Source of the DNA: Nocardioides sp. 1609
GTDB lineage: Bacteria > Actinomycetota > Actinomycetes > Propionibacteriales > Nocardioidaceae
Direction: 5' to 3'
DNA length: 64,000 bases
Assembly (NCBI RefSeq): GCF_004522105.1
Contig: NZ_SPUJ01000003.1
Span: 558,001-622,000 of the forward strand
Each line of letters begins with the position of its first letter. The stretch's first letter is position 1. The translations under genes and the position numbers were made by a program. The notes under the pieces were generated by a model. That model was not told where the DNA came from. It ran no database searches and saw nothing but the letters and a program-made list of their open reading frames with translations. Shown piece by piece: positions 56,513 through 64,000 of the stretch.

Positions 56513-58849
56513 TCACCCAGCGGCCCGCACGCTCACCGTGCCGCCTGCGCCGGCACCGGCCACGACCAGGACGTCGCCGTCCTCGTCGGTGCGCGCGACG
56601 CCCGCACCGGTGGCCTCCAGCGCCCCGAGGACGTCGGGCGCCGGGTGGCCGTAGTCGTTGTCGGCGCCGACCGAGACCAGCACCTGCTCGGCGTGCAGCG
56701 AGGTCAGCCAGTCGAGGTCCTGGTAGCGGCTGCCGTGGTGCGGGAGCTTGAGGACGTCGACGTCGAGGCTCGGCAGCTCGCGGGCCACCGCCGCCTGGCC
56801 GGGGGGTTCCACGTCGCCGGTCAGCAGGATCCGGACGCCGCGGACCTCGGCGAGCAGGACGACGCTCTCGTCGTTGGCCGTGCTGCCGTCGCCCGGCCCG
56901 ACCGTGGGCGGTCCCGGGAGCGGCCAGAGCACCTGCAGGACGACGTCACCGACCGTGACGGCGCCGGACGGCGGCAGCGTCGGGACCACCCCGGCCCCAC
57001 GCGCAGCGCCGACGACCTCCTCGACCGCCTCGGGCGGGTCGAGCAGCGACGTCGTCCAGACCTGGCCGACCCGACGGCCGTCGAGCACGCCGGGAAGACC
57101 GTCGACGTGGTCGGCGTGGAAGTGCGTGAGGACCACCAGCGGCACCTCCTCGACGTCGAGGCGGCGCAGGCAGCGGTCGACGGCCGTCGGGTCGGGTCCG
57201 GCGTCGACGACGACCCCGCGACCGGCACCGGCGTTGACCACCAGGGCGTCGCCCTGGCCGACGTCGCACATCGCGAGCACCCAACCCGCGCCCGGCCAGC
57301 CCGGTGAGGGCAGCGGCACCGTCACGACCACGACCAGCACCACCGCGGCCGGCACGGCGCGCGCCGGGTGGCGCAGCACCCAGGGCGCCGACGCCGCGAG
57401 GCCGACGCACCCGGCGACGAGCACGGCCAGCGACCCGGCGCCCGCGCCCCAGTCGACGGCGGCCAGCGGCAGGTCCGCGCCGCGGCGCGCCACCGCGACG
57501 ATCCACCCGACGCACCACCCCGCCGCCGTGCCGAGCAGACGGGCGGGCGGGTCGCCCACCAGCGCCACCAGGCCGCCGGCCAGACCGAGCACGGTGGCCG
57601 GTCCGACGACCGGCGCGACCAGCAGGTTGGCGACCACCGCGACCAGGCTGACCTGGCCGGAGAGACCCGCGACGACCGGCGTGCACGCGACCTGCGCCGC
57701 CGCCGGGACCGCCACCGCCTCGGCCAGCCACCGCGGCAGCCAGCGGGCGAGCGCGTCGCGCCACCCGGGTGCCAGCACCACGATGCCGGCCGTCGCGAGG
57801 ACCGAGAGGACGAAGCCGGCCGACGTCGCCAGGCCCGGCTGCACCAGGAGCAGGACGACGACCGCGACCCCGAGCCCGCGGAACGCACGGCGCCGGCTGT
57901 TGGCGCCTATCGCCAGCAGGCCGACGGCGCCCATCGCCGCGGCGCGCAGGACGCTCGGCTCGGTGCGTGCGAGCAGCACGAAGCCCACGATGCCGAGCCC
58001 CGCCACGAGCGCCAGCCAGCGACCGCGCACGTGGCACCACCGGGCCAGGACGAGCAGGAACCCGACCACGAGCGTCAGGTTGGTGCCCGACACCGCCGTG
58101 AGGTGCGTCAGTCCCGTGGTGCGGAAGTCGTCCTCCAGGTCGGCTGTCAGGCCGGCGTCGTCGCCGTCGACGAGCGCCGGGACGAGCGCCCGCTGGTCGG
58201 CCGGCCGGTGCGCGACGGCGTCGCGGATCGACGCACGGACCGCCCCGGCCCCGCGCCACCAGACGTCGGGGCCGTGCCGCACGACCGGGCCCGAGGCGCC
58301 GGTGAGCAGCGCGGCCAGGTCGGCGTCGTCGGCCGGCGCGAGGAGACCCCGGGTCGCCACGCTCGACCCGAGCTCGACGCCGGACCACCGCTCGTCGCCC
58401 AGCACCAGCACCGGGACGGCGACCTCGTGCCGCACGCCGCGACCCACGACCGCCCGCACCTCCAGGCGGACGACGACCCCGTCGCCGAACGGTCCCGCCA
58501 CCGGGCGCGGGTCGGCGACCACGACGCCGGTCACCTCGACGGCGGCCCGCTGCTCGGCGAGGGCCGCCACCGGGCTGCTGCTCACCGCCTCCGCGCGCAG
58601 CGACGCCGAGGCCAGGACGGCGGCCGCGACCAGCCCGCACGCCAGCACCGCGCCGGCGAGGCCCGGCTCGCGCCGGAGCGCCGCGAGCACCAGCCCGGCC
58701 ACCACCGCAGCCAGGACCACGGCCCCGGCGACACCCGGCGGCAGCAGCGCCGCGACGAGGCCGCCCGCCCAGCCCGACGCGGCCAGGCACGGTGTGCGCA
58801 GGTCGGCCGGGGCGGCGACCTCGGGCGGCTCCTCGTCGACGTCGGGCAC
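56513..58849 (-). CDS. comEC: ComEC/Rec2 competence membrane protein
   Basis: DNA-uptake channel of 778 residues. About ten transmembrane helices lie in 20-500, including the competence core HLTAVSGTNLTLVVGFLL. The C-terminal MBL-fold nuclease domain contains VLTHFHADHVDGLPGV, LLTGDVEPPGQ and LPHHGSRYQD. It would degrade one strand and pass the other into the cytosol. GTG start. It lies between comEA and holA, the standard order. No pilus genes are in the window, so natural competence is not proven. Confidence 0.93.
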   Translation of the reverse strand: MPDVDEEPPEVAAPADLRTPCLAASGWAGGLVAALLPPGVAGAVVLAAVVAGLVLAALRREPGLAGAVLACGLVAAAVLASASLRAEAVSSSPVAALAEQRAAVEVTGVVVADPRPVAGPFGDGVVVRLEVRAVVGRGVRHEVAVPVLVLGDERWSGVELGSSVATRGLLAPADDADLAALLTGASGPVVRHGPDVWWRGAGAVRASIRDAVAHRPADQRALVPALVDGDDAGLTADLEDDFRTTGLTHLTAVSGTNLTLVVGFLLVLARWCHVRGRWLALVAGLGIVGFVLLARTEPSVLRAAAMGAVGLLAIGANSRRRAFRGLGVAVVVLLLVQPGLATSAGFVLSVLATAGIVVLAPGWRDALARWLPRWLAEAVAVPAAAQVACTPVVAGLSGQVSLVAVVANLLVAPVVGPATVLGLAGGLVALVGDPPARLLGTAAGWCVGWIVAVARRGADLPLAAVDWGAGAGSLAVLVAGCVGLAASAPWVLRHPARAVPAAVVLVVVVTVPLPSPGWPGAGWVLAMCDVGQGDALVVNAGAGRGVVVDAGPDPTAVDRCLRRLDVEEVPLVVLTHFHADHVDGLPGVLDGRRVGQVWTTSLLDPPEAVEEVVGAARGAGVVPTLPPSGAVTVGDVVLQVLWPLPGPPTVGPGDGSTANDESVVLLAEVRGVRILLTGDVEPPGQAAVARELPSLDVDVLKLPHHGSRYQDLDWLTSLHAEQVLVSVGADNDYGHPAPDVLGALEATGAGVARTDEDGDVLVVAGAGAGGTVSVRAAG

Positions 58850-58853
58850 GACA

Positions 58854-59858
58854 TCAGACCGTCACCAGCGGGGTGAGGGTCGCGAGCGTCGCGTCACCGA
58901 TGCCGGAGACCTCGAGCAGCTCGGTCACGGCGGTGAAGGCACCGTGCTCCTCGCGCCAGGCGATGATCGCGGTGGCCGTGACCGGCCCGACGTCGGGCAG
59001 GGTCTCCAGGAGGGCCTGGTCGGCGAGGTTGAGGTCGACGAGTCCGGCCGGGACCCCGGCGGCACCGGGGGCGGCCGGCGGGACGGTCGCTCCCCCGTCG
59101 ACCCCGACCAGGATCTGCTCGCCGTCGACCAGGACCCGGGCCAGGTTCAGCGAGCTCAGGTCGACCGCGGGGCGCGCGCCGCCGGCCCGCTCGAGGGCGT
59201 CGACGACCCGCGCGCCGGCGTCGAGGACGACGATGCCTGGACGCCGGACCCGCCCGGCCACGTCGACGGTCACGGTCACCGCCCCCGCGGCACCGGCCGA
59301 CGGCTCGGCCGCAGGCACGGCCGACGGGACCGCCCCCGCCTCGACGGGCACCAGGCCGGGGGGCGGGTCGGTGACCGGCACGGGCGGGCCCGGATCGTCG
59401 CGCAGCACCTGCCAGGCGGTCACCGCCAGCCCGACCGACACGAGGAGGGCGACGACCGCGAGGGCGCCGGCGCCGACCCGCACCCGGCCGCGCAGCGTCT
59501 CCGGCACGACCGCGGCGAGCGACACCCGTCGCCGCGCCGCGTGCCGCCCCGGGACCGGGACCGACGCCGCACCGGGCACCGGCCCGGACAGCGGCGACGC
59601 GGTGGTCGCCGGCGCCGGGGTGAGCGGTCGGTCGGCGGGCGCCGGGTCCGGCACCACGTGCAGCGGCGCCCGGGCCGCACTCACCCGGGTGTGGTCGTCC
59701 CACCACTCCCCGCCCGAGGCCGGGTCGACCGCCCCGCGCTCGACCAGGGCCTGGTCGACCGGGTCGGCCTCTCGCCCGGCCGCGAGCTGCTCGGAGAGCA
59801 GCGCGAGCCGGCGCGAGACCGCCTCCTGGTGCTCGGGGCTCGGACGTCTGCTGCGCAT
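58854..59858 (-). CDS. comEA: ComEA DNA-binding competence protein
   Basis: Membrane DNA receptor of 334 residues. A long N-terminal cytosolic part (1-125) precedes one transmembrane helix (about 128-150). An SLBB domain follows (about 193-255, VDVAGRVRRPGIVVLDAGARVVDALERAGG). Two helix-hairpin-helix motifs end it (VDLNLADQALLETLPDVGPVTATAIIAW.. SGIGDATLATL). The cytosolic extension is larger than in classic ComEA. ATG follows TACGGT by 7 nt. Confidence 0.93.
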   Translation of the reverse strand: MRSRRPSPEHQEAVSRRLALLSEQLAAGREADPVDQALVERGAVDPASGGEWWDDHTRVSAARAPLHVVPDPAPADRPLTPAPATTASPLSGPVPGAASVPVPGRHAARRRVSLAAVVPETLRGRVRVGAGALAVVALLVSVGLAVTAWQVLRDDPGPPVPVTDPPPGLVPVEAGAVPSAVPAAEPSAGAAGAVTVTVDVAGRVRRPGIVVLDAGARVVDALERAGGARPAVDLSSLNLARVLVDGEQILVGVDGGATVPPAAPGAAGVPAGLVDLNLADQALLETLPDVGPVTATAIIAWREEHGAFTAVTELLEVSGIGDATLATLTPLVTV

Positions 59859-59865
59859 GTCGAGG

Positions 59866-59871
59866 ACCGTA
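59866..59871 (-). promoter_or_regulatory. Probable -10 hexamer TACGGT, leaderless comEA operon
   Basis: TACGGT ends 7 nt before the comEA ATG. Confidence 0.5.
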
Positions 59872-60004
59872 GGCAGCCGGTCGGGCCCTCCGCGACCACC
59901 GGCGACCCTCCTGTGGAGAACCCGCGGACACCCCGTCCTGTGGACGGTTCGTGGTCATCCGCGGTCGCGAGGCGCCACGCGGTGGGAGGCGCGGTCGCGA
60001 GGCG

Positions 60005-60889
60005 CTACGCGGGCCGCGGCGCCACGCACACCGCGAGCATCCCGGGCCCGACGTGCGCCCCGAGGACGGCCCCGATCTCCGCACACCACACCCGCCCCCC
60101 GTCCGGCCCGCCGCTCAGCTGGTCGGCGAGCCGCTCCGCCAGCTGGTCGGCCAGCGCCGTGGCGCGGTCGGGACTGGCCAGGTGCGCCACGCAGACGTCG
60201 ACCGGCCGCTCGCCGGCAGCAGCGACCGCCAGGTCGGCCAGCCGGGCGATGGCCCGGCTCGAGGTGCGCACCCGCTCCAGAGAGGAGACGGTGCCGTCCT
60301 CGATGGTCAGCAGCGGCTTGACCGCCAGGGCACCCCCGAGCAGGGCGGCCGCCGCGCCGATCCGGCCACCGCGCCGCAGGTACTCGAGGGTGTCGACGTA
60401 GAAGTACGACGAGCAGCCGGCCGCCCGCTGCCTCGCTGCCTCGGCGACCTCGTCGGCCGAGCCCCCGGCCGCGGCGACCTCGGCCGCGGTCAGGGCGGCG
60501 TACCCGGTCGCGACGCCGACCTGGCGACTGTCGACGCACACCACCCGCACCCCCTCGGCACGGGCGTCGCGCGCGGCCAGCTGGGCCGACTCGAAGGTGC
60601 CGCTCATCTCGCCGGACAGGTGCACCGAGACGACGTCGGTCGCGCCGGCCGCGGCCGCGGCCCGGTAGGCGTCGAGGAACACCGCCGGTGCCGGCCGCGA
60701 GGTGCTCACGGGCCGGAACTCGCGCAGCGCGTCGGCGACCCGCTCGGGCGTCGCCTCGGGCGAGCCCTCGTCGAACGCGTCGGCCCCGACGACGACCTGG
60801 AGCGGCACCACGACGATGCCGTGCTCGGCCGCCAGGCCGGTCGGCAGGCTCGCGGTCGAGTCCGTGACGACGGCGACGGACGGGGGCAT
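60005..60889 (-). CDS. DegV-family fatty-acid-binding protein
   Basis: DegV/FakB-like lipid-binding protein of 294 residues. The start is SVAVVTDSTASLPTGLA, then VPLQVVVG. The fatty-acid pocket motif is HLSGEMSGTFESAQ near residue 90, then VDSRQVGVATGYAAL and RRGGRIGAAAALLGGALAVKPLL. It would present fatty acids to a FakA kinase, not seen here. ATG 60889 is chosen because TAGGAT sits 7 nt before it; the ATG at 60910 is less likely. Confidence 0.93.
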   Translation of the reverse strand: MPPSVAVVTDSTASLPTGLAAEHGIVVVPLQVVVGADAFDEGSPEATPERVADALREFRPVSTSRPAPAVFLDAYRAAAAAGATDVVSVHLSGEMSGTFESAQLAARDARAEGVRVVCVDSRQVGVATGYAALTAAEVAAAGGSADEVAEAARQRAAGCSSYFYVDTLEYLRRGGRIGAAAALLGGALAVKPLLTIEDGTVSSLERVRTSSRAIARLADLAVAAAGERPVDVCVAHLASPDRATALADQLAERLADQLSGGPDGGRVWCAEIGAVLGAHVGPGMLAVCVAPRPA

Positions 60890-60896
60890 GCCGGGG

Positions 60897-60902
60897 ATCC
60901 TA
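60897..60902 (-). promoter_or_regulatory. -10 hexamer TAGGAT, leaderless degV
   Basis: TAGGAT ends 7 nt before the degV ATG. Confidence 0.6.
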
Positions 60903-60932
60903 GGAGACATCCCGCCCGGACGACGAGCCCGC

Positions 60933-63452
60933 TCACACCACCAGGTTGACCAGCTTCGGCTCGCGCACGACCACCTTGCGCACCTCGCGCCCGTCGACCG
61001 CCGCGACGACGACCGGGTCGGCCAGCGCCAGCGCCTCCAGGTCGGCGGCGCTGATGTCGGGGGCGACCTCCAGCCGCGCGCGCACCTTGCCCTGGACCTG
61101 GACCACGGCCGTCACCGACTCCGCGACCAGCAGCGCCGGGTCGACGCTGGGCCAGGCGGCCTGGGCGACCGACGGGGCGTGGCCCAGCCGGTCCCACATC
61201 TCCTCCGCGACGTACGGCGCGACCATCGACAGCAGCCGCGCGACCACCTCGGCGGCCTCGCGCACGGCCGGGTCGGCGCCGCCGGGGCCGGAGTCGATGG
61301 CCTTGCGGGTGGCGTTCACCAGCTCCATCGTCCGGGCGACCACCACGTTGAAGCGGTGGCTCTCCAGCAGCGTCTCGGCCTCGGCCACGGTGCGGTGGGT
61401 GACCCGGCGCAGCGCGACGTCGCCACCGCTCGCGTCGGTGCCCGGCGCCGACGTCACGTCGCCGCTCAGCCGCCAGGCGCGCTGCAGGAAGCGCAGCGAG
61501 CCGGTCGGGCTCATGTCGGCCCAGTCGATGTTGTCCTCGGGCGGGCTGGCGAAGACCAGGGTCAGGCGCACCGCGTCGACGCCGAACTGCTCGAGCTGGG
61601 CGCCCAGGTCGATGCCGTTGCCCAGCGACTTGCTCATCTTGCGGCCGTTGTTGATGACCTTGCCCTGGGACAGGTAGGAGGTGAACGGCTCGTCCCAGGT
61701 GATCAGGCCCAGGTCGCGCAGCGCCTTGGTGAAGAAGCGCGCGTACAGCAGGTGCAGGACGGCGTGCTCGTCCCCGCCCAGGTAGAAGTCGACGGGCCCC
61801 CACGCCTCGGCCAGGGCCGGGTCGAAGGCCTGGGTGTCGTCGTTCGGGGACAGGAACCGGAAGAAGTACCAGGACGAGTCGACGAAGGTGTCCATCGTGT
61901 CGGTGTCCCGCTCGGCCGGGCCGCCGCAGGCGGGGCAGGCGACCTCGACCCACTCGCGGGCCGCGCCCAGCGGCGAGGTCCCCCGCGGCTTCAGGTCGGC
62001 GCCGCGCAGCTCGGGCAGCCGGACCGGCAGCTCGGACTCGGGGACGGCGACCTCGCCGCACGCGGGGCAGTGCACGATCGGGATCGGGGCACCCCAGTAG
62101 CGCTGCCTCGACAGCAGCCAGTCGCGCAGCCGGAAGTTGACCGTGCCCGCGCCGTGAGCGATCTGCTCCAGGTGGGCGATCGTGGCGCTCTTGGCCTCGG
62201 CCACCGGCAGGCCGTTCAGGTCGAGCGCCGACTCGACGCCCGGGGCGGGCGAGTTGATCGCGGCGCCCTCGCCCGCGTACGCCTCGCCCTCGAAGTCGGC
62301 GGGCGGCTCGGTGGTGCGCACGATCGGCAGGTCGAAGGCGGTGGCGAACTCCCAGTCGCGCTGGTCGCCGCCGGGGACGCCCATCACGGCGCCGGTGCCG
62401 TAGTCGGCCAGCACGTAGTCGGTGGCCCACACGGGGATCCGGTCACCGGTCAGCGGGTTCGTGGCGTGCACGCCCAGGAACACGCCCGTCTTCGCTCGGT
62501 CGGTGGCCAGCCGGTCGATGTCGGTGGCCTTGCGGACATCGTCCCGGTAGGCCTCGAACTCGGCGCGGTGCTCGTCGGTCACCAGGGCGTCGGCCAGCTT
62601 GGCGTCGACCGCGACGACCATGAACGTCGTCCCGAACAGCGTGTCGGGACGCGTCGTGAACACCGTGACCGGGTCGTGGCCCTCGACGTCGAAGGACACG
62701 TGCGCGCCCTCGGAGCGGCCGATCCAGTTGCGCTGGGCGTTGGCCACCTTGCCGATCCAGGTGTCCTGCAGGGCGTCCAGGCCGTCGTAGAGCTCCTGCG
62801 CGTAGTGCGTGGTGCGGAAGTACCACTGCGTCAGCTCCTTCTTGGTCACCTCGGCCCCGCAGCGCTCGCAGGTGCCGTCGGCCAGCACCTGCTCGTTGGC
62901 CAGCACGGTCTGGTCCTGGGGACACCAGTTGACCGGGCTGTTCTTGCGGTAGGCCAGGCCCTGCTCGCGCAGCTTCAGGAACAGCCACTGCGTCCACCGG
63001 TAGTACTCGGGGTCCGAGGTGTGCAGCCGCCGCGACCAGTCGAAGGACAGCCCGTAGTGCTTCATCGACGCCAGCTGGGTCTCGATGTTGGCGTAGGTGT
63101 AGGTCGCCGGGTGGGTGTCGTTGCGGATCGCGGCGTTCTCGGCGGGCAGGCCGAAGGAGTCCCAGCCCATCGGGTTCAGCACCTCGTAGCCGCGGAAGCG
63201 CCAGTAGCGGGCGATCACGTCGTGCAGCGCGAAGACCTCGGCGTGACCCATGTGCAGGTCGCCGCTGGGGTAGGGGAACATCGTCAGCGCGTAGCGCTTC
63301 TCCCTGCGCCCCTCGGTGACCGCCGCGTCGTCGGCCCGGAACGGGTCGAGCTCGGCCCACACCCGCTGCCACTTCTGCTCGACCGACCGGACGTCGTACG
63401 TCGCCGCCTCGCCGGTCCCGGTGACGGTGCTGTCGGTGCCCTGCTCGCTCAT
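60933..63452 (-). CDS. leuS: Leucyl-tRNA synthetase
   Basis: Class I aminoacyl-tRNA synthetase of 839 residues. The HIGH-type motif is [14 protein letters not shown] near residue 55, the editing domain lies about 230-420, and KMSKS is in [13 protein letters not shown] near 610. It charges tRNA-Leu. The mRNA leader before it carries a leucine-rich peptide, alternative hairpins and a terminator (63481-63580), so expression is probably set by leucyl-tRNA supply. Confidence 0.97.
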   Translation of the reverse strand: MSEQGTDSTVTGTGEAATYDVRSVEQKWQRVWAELDPFRADDAAVTEGRREKRYALTMFPYPSGDLHMGHAEVFALHDVIARYWRFRGYEVLNPMGWDSFGLPAENAAIRNDTHPATYTYANIETQLASMKHYGLSFDWSRRLHTSDPEYYRWTQWLFLKLREQGLAYRKNSPVNWCPQDQTVLANEQVLADGTCERCGAEVTKKELTQWYFRTTHYAQELYDGLDALQDTWIGKVANAQRNWIGRSEGAHVSFDVEGHDPVTVFTTRPDTLFGTTFMVVAVDAKLADALVTDEHRAEFEAYRDDVRKATDIDRLATDRAKTGVFLGVHATNPLTGDRIPVWATDYVLADYGTGAVMGVPGGDQRDWEFATAFDLPIVRTTEPPADFEGEAYAGEGAAINSPAPGVESALDLNGLPVAEAKSATIAHLEQIAHGAGTVNFRLRDWLLSRQRYWGAPIPIVHCPACGEVAVPESELPVRLPELRGADLKPRGTSPLGAAREWVEVACPACGGPAERDTDTMDTFVDSSWYFFRFLSPNDDTQAFDPALAEAWGPVDFYLGGDEHAVLHLLYARFFTKALRDLGLITWDEPFTSYLSQGKVINNGRKMSKSLGNGIDLGAQLEQFGVDAVRLTLVFASPPEDNIDWADMSPTGSLRFLQRAWRLSGDVTSAPGTDASGGDVALRRVTHRTVAEAETLLESHRFNVVVARTMELVNATRKAIDSGPGGADPAVREAAEVVARLLSMVAPYVAEEMWDRLGHAPSVAQAAWPSVDPALLVAESVTAVVQVQGKVRARLEVAPDISAADLEALALADPVVVAAVDGREVRKVVVREPKLVNLVV

Positions 63453-63481
63453 CGTCTGCTCCTGCTCGTGCTGCTCCGGAC

Positions 63482-63507
63482 ATAAAGAAACCCCTCACGT
63501 GGAGGGG
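63482..63507 (-). terminator. Attenuator terminator before leuS
   Basis: On the minus strand CCCCTC-CACGT-GAGGGG is followed by TTTCTTTA: a Rho-independent terminator 30 bp before the leuS start codon. Confidence 0.85.
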
Positions 63508-63509
63508 TG

Positions 63510-63539
63510 GCCGCGCGATCAGCGAGTGATCAGCGCGGC
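63510..63539 (-). promoter_or_regulatory. Alternative hairpin overlapping the leader-peptide stop
   Basis: GCCGCGC-T-GATCA pairs with TGATC-GCGCGGC across the leader stop codon. It is the expected pause or competing hairpin in ribosome-mediated attenuation. Confidence 0.6.
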
Positions 63540-63568
63540 TGTCCAAGAAGCAGGGTGTGGGTGCTCAC
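63530..63568 (-). CDS. Leucine leader peptide of leuS
   Basis: GTG to TGA encodes the 12-residue MSTHTLLLGQPR. The Leu run uses CTG-CTT-CTT; CTT is rare in this genome. The promoter hexamer TACGAT lies 6 nt before the GTG, so the peptide would be translated from the very 5' end of the transcript. Its stop lies in the first hairpin of the attenuator. Slow decoding at these codons would favour the antitermination form. Confidence 0.75.
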   Translation of the reverse strand: MSTHTLLLGQPR

Positions 63569-63574
63569 CGGTGC

Positions 63575-63580
63575 ATCGTA
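63575..63580 (-). promoter_or_regulatory. -10 hexamer TACGAT, leuS leader
   Basis: TACGAT is 6 nt before the leader-peptide GTG. Confidence 0.6.
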
Positions 63581-63634
63581 CCGCGTGACAGGCCCCGGGC
63601 TCGACCACCTACCTCGCGCCCCGGGGACGCGCCC

Positions 63635-63640
63635 TAGCAT
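63635..63640 (+). promoter_or_regulatory. -10 hexamer TAGCAT, leaderless serS
   Basis: TAGCAT is 7 nt before the serS ATG. Confidence 0.6.
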
Positions 63641-63647
63641 GTTCGCC

Positions 63648-64000
63648 ATGCTGGACGTACGCACCATCCGCGAGCACCCCGACCTGGTCAAGCACGCGGT
63701 GGAGGTGAAGGGGATCGACCTCGACGTCGACGCCCTCGTGGCGCTCGAGGCCGAGGTGCGCCGGCTGCGCCACGAGGTCGACAACGCGATGGGCGAGCGC
63801 AAGCGGCGCTCGAAGGAGTTCGGCCGGGCCGACGAGGCCACCCGGGAGCGGCTGCGCGCCGAGCAGGCCGAGTTCGACGTCCGGCTGAGCGCGACCAAGG
63901 ACGAGCACGCCGTACGCGCGGCCGAGCTGCAGGACCTGATGCTCCAGGTGCCGGGCATCCCGTGGGACCAGGCGCCCGTCGGCGCCGGGGAGGCCGAGAA
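63648..64000 (+). CDS. serS: Seryl-tRNA synthetase, N-terminal part
   Basis: The first 117 codons of serS; the gene runs off the window. MLDVRTIREHPDLVKHAV is followed by the long antiparallel coiled coil (about 28-105) that grips the tRNA-Ser arm, then LMLQVPGIPWDQAPVG. Class II synthetase; the catalytic domain is outside. Its start is placed by the TAGCAT hexamer. It diverges from leuS, the two promoters being about 55 bp apart. Confidence 0.95.
   Translation, partial: MLDVRTIREHPDLVKHAVEVKGIDLDVDALVALEAEVRRLRHEVDNAMGERKRRSKEFGRADEATRERLRAEQAEFDVRLSATKDEHAVRAAELQDLMLQVPGIPWDQAPVGAGEAE

Noticed and set aside
62443..63546. Minus-strand frame beginning upstream of leuS at an ATG in the terminator U-tract
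   Set aside because: Different frame from leuS, no motifs, and the ATG lies in the attenuator.

Overview
The window is very GC-rich and densely coded, with frequent GTG starts (one TTG) and many ATGA/GTGA stop-start overlaps. It looks like an actinobacterial chromosome. Supporting marks are WhiA, a mycothiol-type DinB/MDMPI enzyme, septum-formation lipoproteins, a 13E12/DUF222 HNH protein, SOS boxes of the mycobacterial TCGAAC-N4-GTTCGA type, an IdeR/DtxR-type iron box, and a TmsA-TmsB pair for 10-methyl fatty acids. Together these suggest a Nocardioides-like member of the Propionibacteriales; that placement is inference. I saw no rRNA, tRNA, prophage, CRISPR array or intact insertion sequence.

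Layout. 1-5.7 kb (minus): the classic uvrC-rapZ-yvcK-whiA-gap run, with gap cut by the window edge. 5.8-17.8 kb: a TPR protein, two tandem Rieske lipoproteins, uvrA behind an SOS box, an MDMPI-type gene and a metallo-hydrolase, an SDR, a 674-bp gene-free stretch, an HNH gene with an SOS-like promoter, a flavodoxin-like gene and two septum-formation lipoproteins, ending in a 10-bp tandem repeat. 17.8-29 kb (mostly minus): era, a siderophore-interacting reductase, tmsA-tmsB, a haem peroxidase (plus), a degenerate cytidine-deaminase-like gene, sppA, a CNNM/CBS protein, ybeY and phoH. 29-34 kb: a HIT protein, an ECF sigma factor coupled to two GerMN/Gmad2 surface proteins, and an AlkZ-like glycosylase. 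34-41.3 kb: rsmE, dnaJ and hrcA (CIRCE), an iron-box DUF2470 gene, a metallo-hydrolase, an acidic small protein, DUF3097 and hemW. 41.4-55 kb: an intradiol dioxygenase, fadD, MOSC and kinase genes, lepA, a PhoD-type phosphatase, poxB, an FMN glutamate-synthase-like protein and two kinases. 55-64 kb: rpsT, a triple palindrome array, holA, comEC, comEA, degV, then leuS with a leucine leader peptide, and divergent serS (partial).

How it fits together. The order lepA-hemW-hrcA-dnaJ-rsmE-HIT-phoH-ybeY-CNNM-era, and rpsT-holA-comEC-comEA-degV-leuS, is a conserved actinobacterial housekeeping neighbourhood. Here it is split by accessory genes: tms, peroxidase, sigma/GerMN, AlkZ-like, iron and catabolic genes. 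Regulation visible in the DNA includes SOS (uvrA, HNH gene), heat shock (CIRCE at hrcA-dnaJ), iron (DUF2470), a possible repressor site at fadD, and ribosome-mediated leucine attenuation at leuS. A striking global feature is that many first genes have a TAnnnT -10 hexamer only 6-8 nt before the start codon, the signature of leaderless mRNAs.
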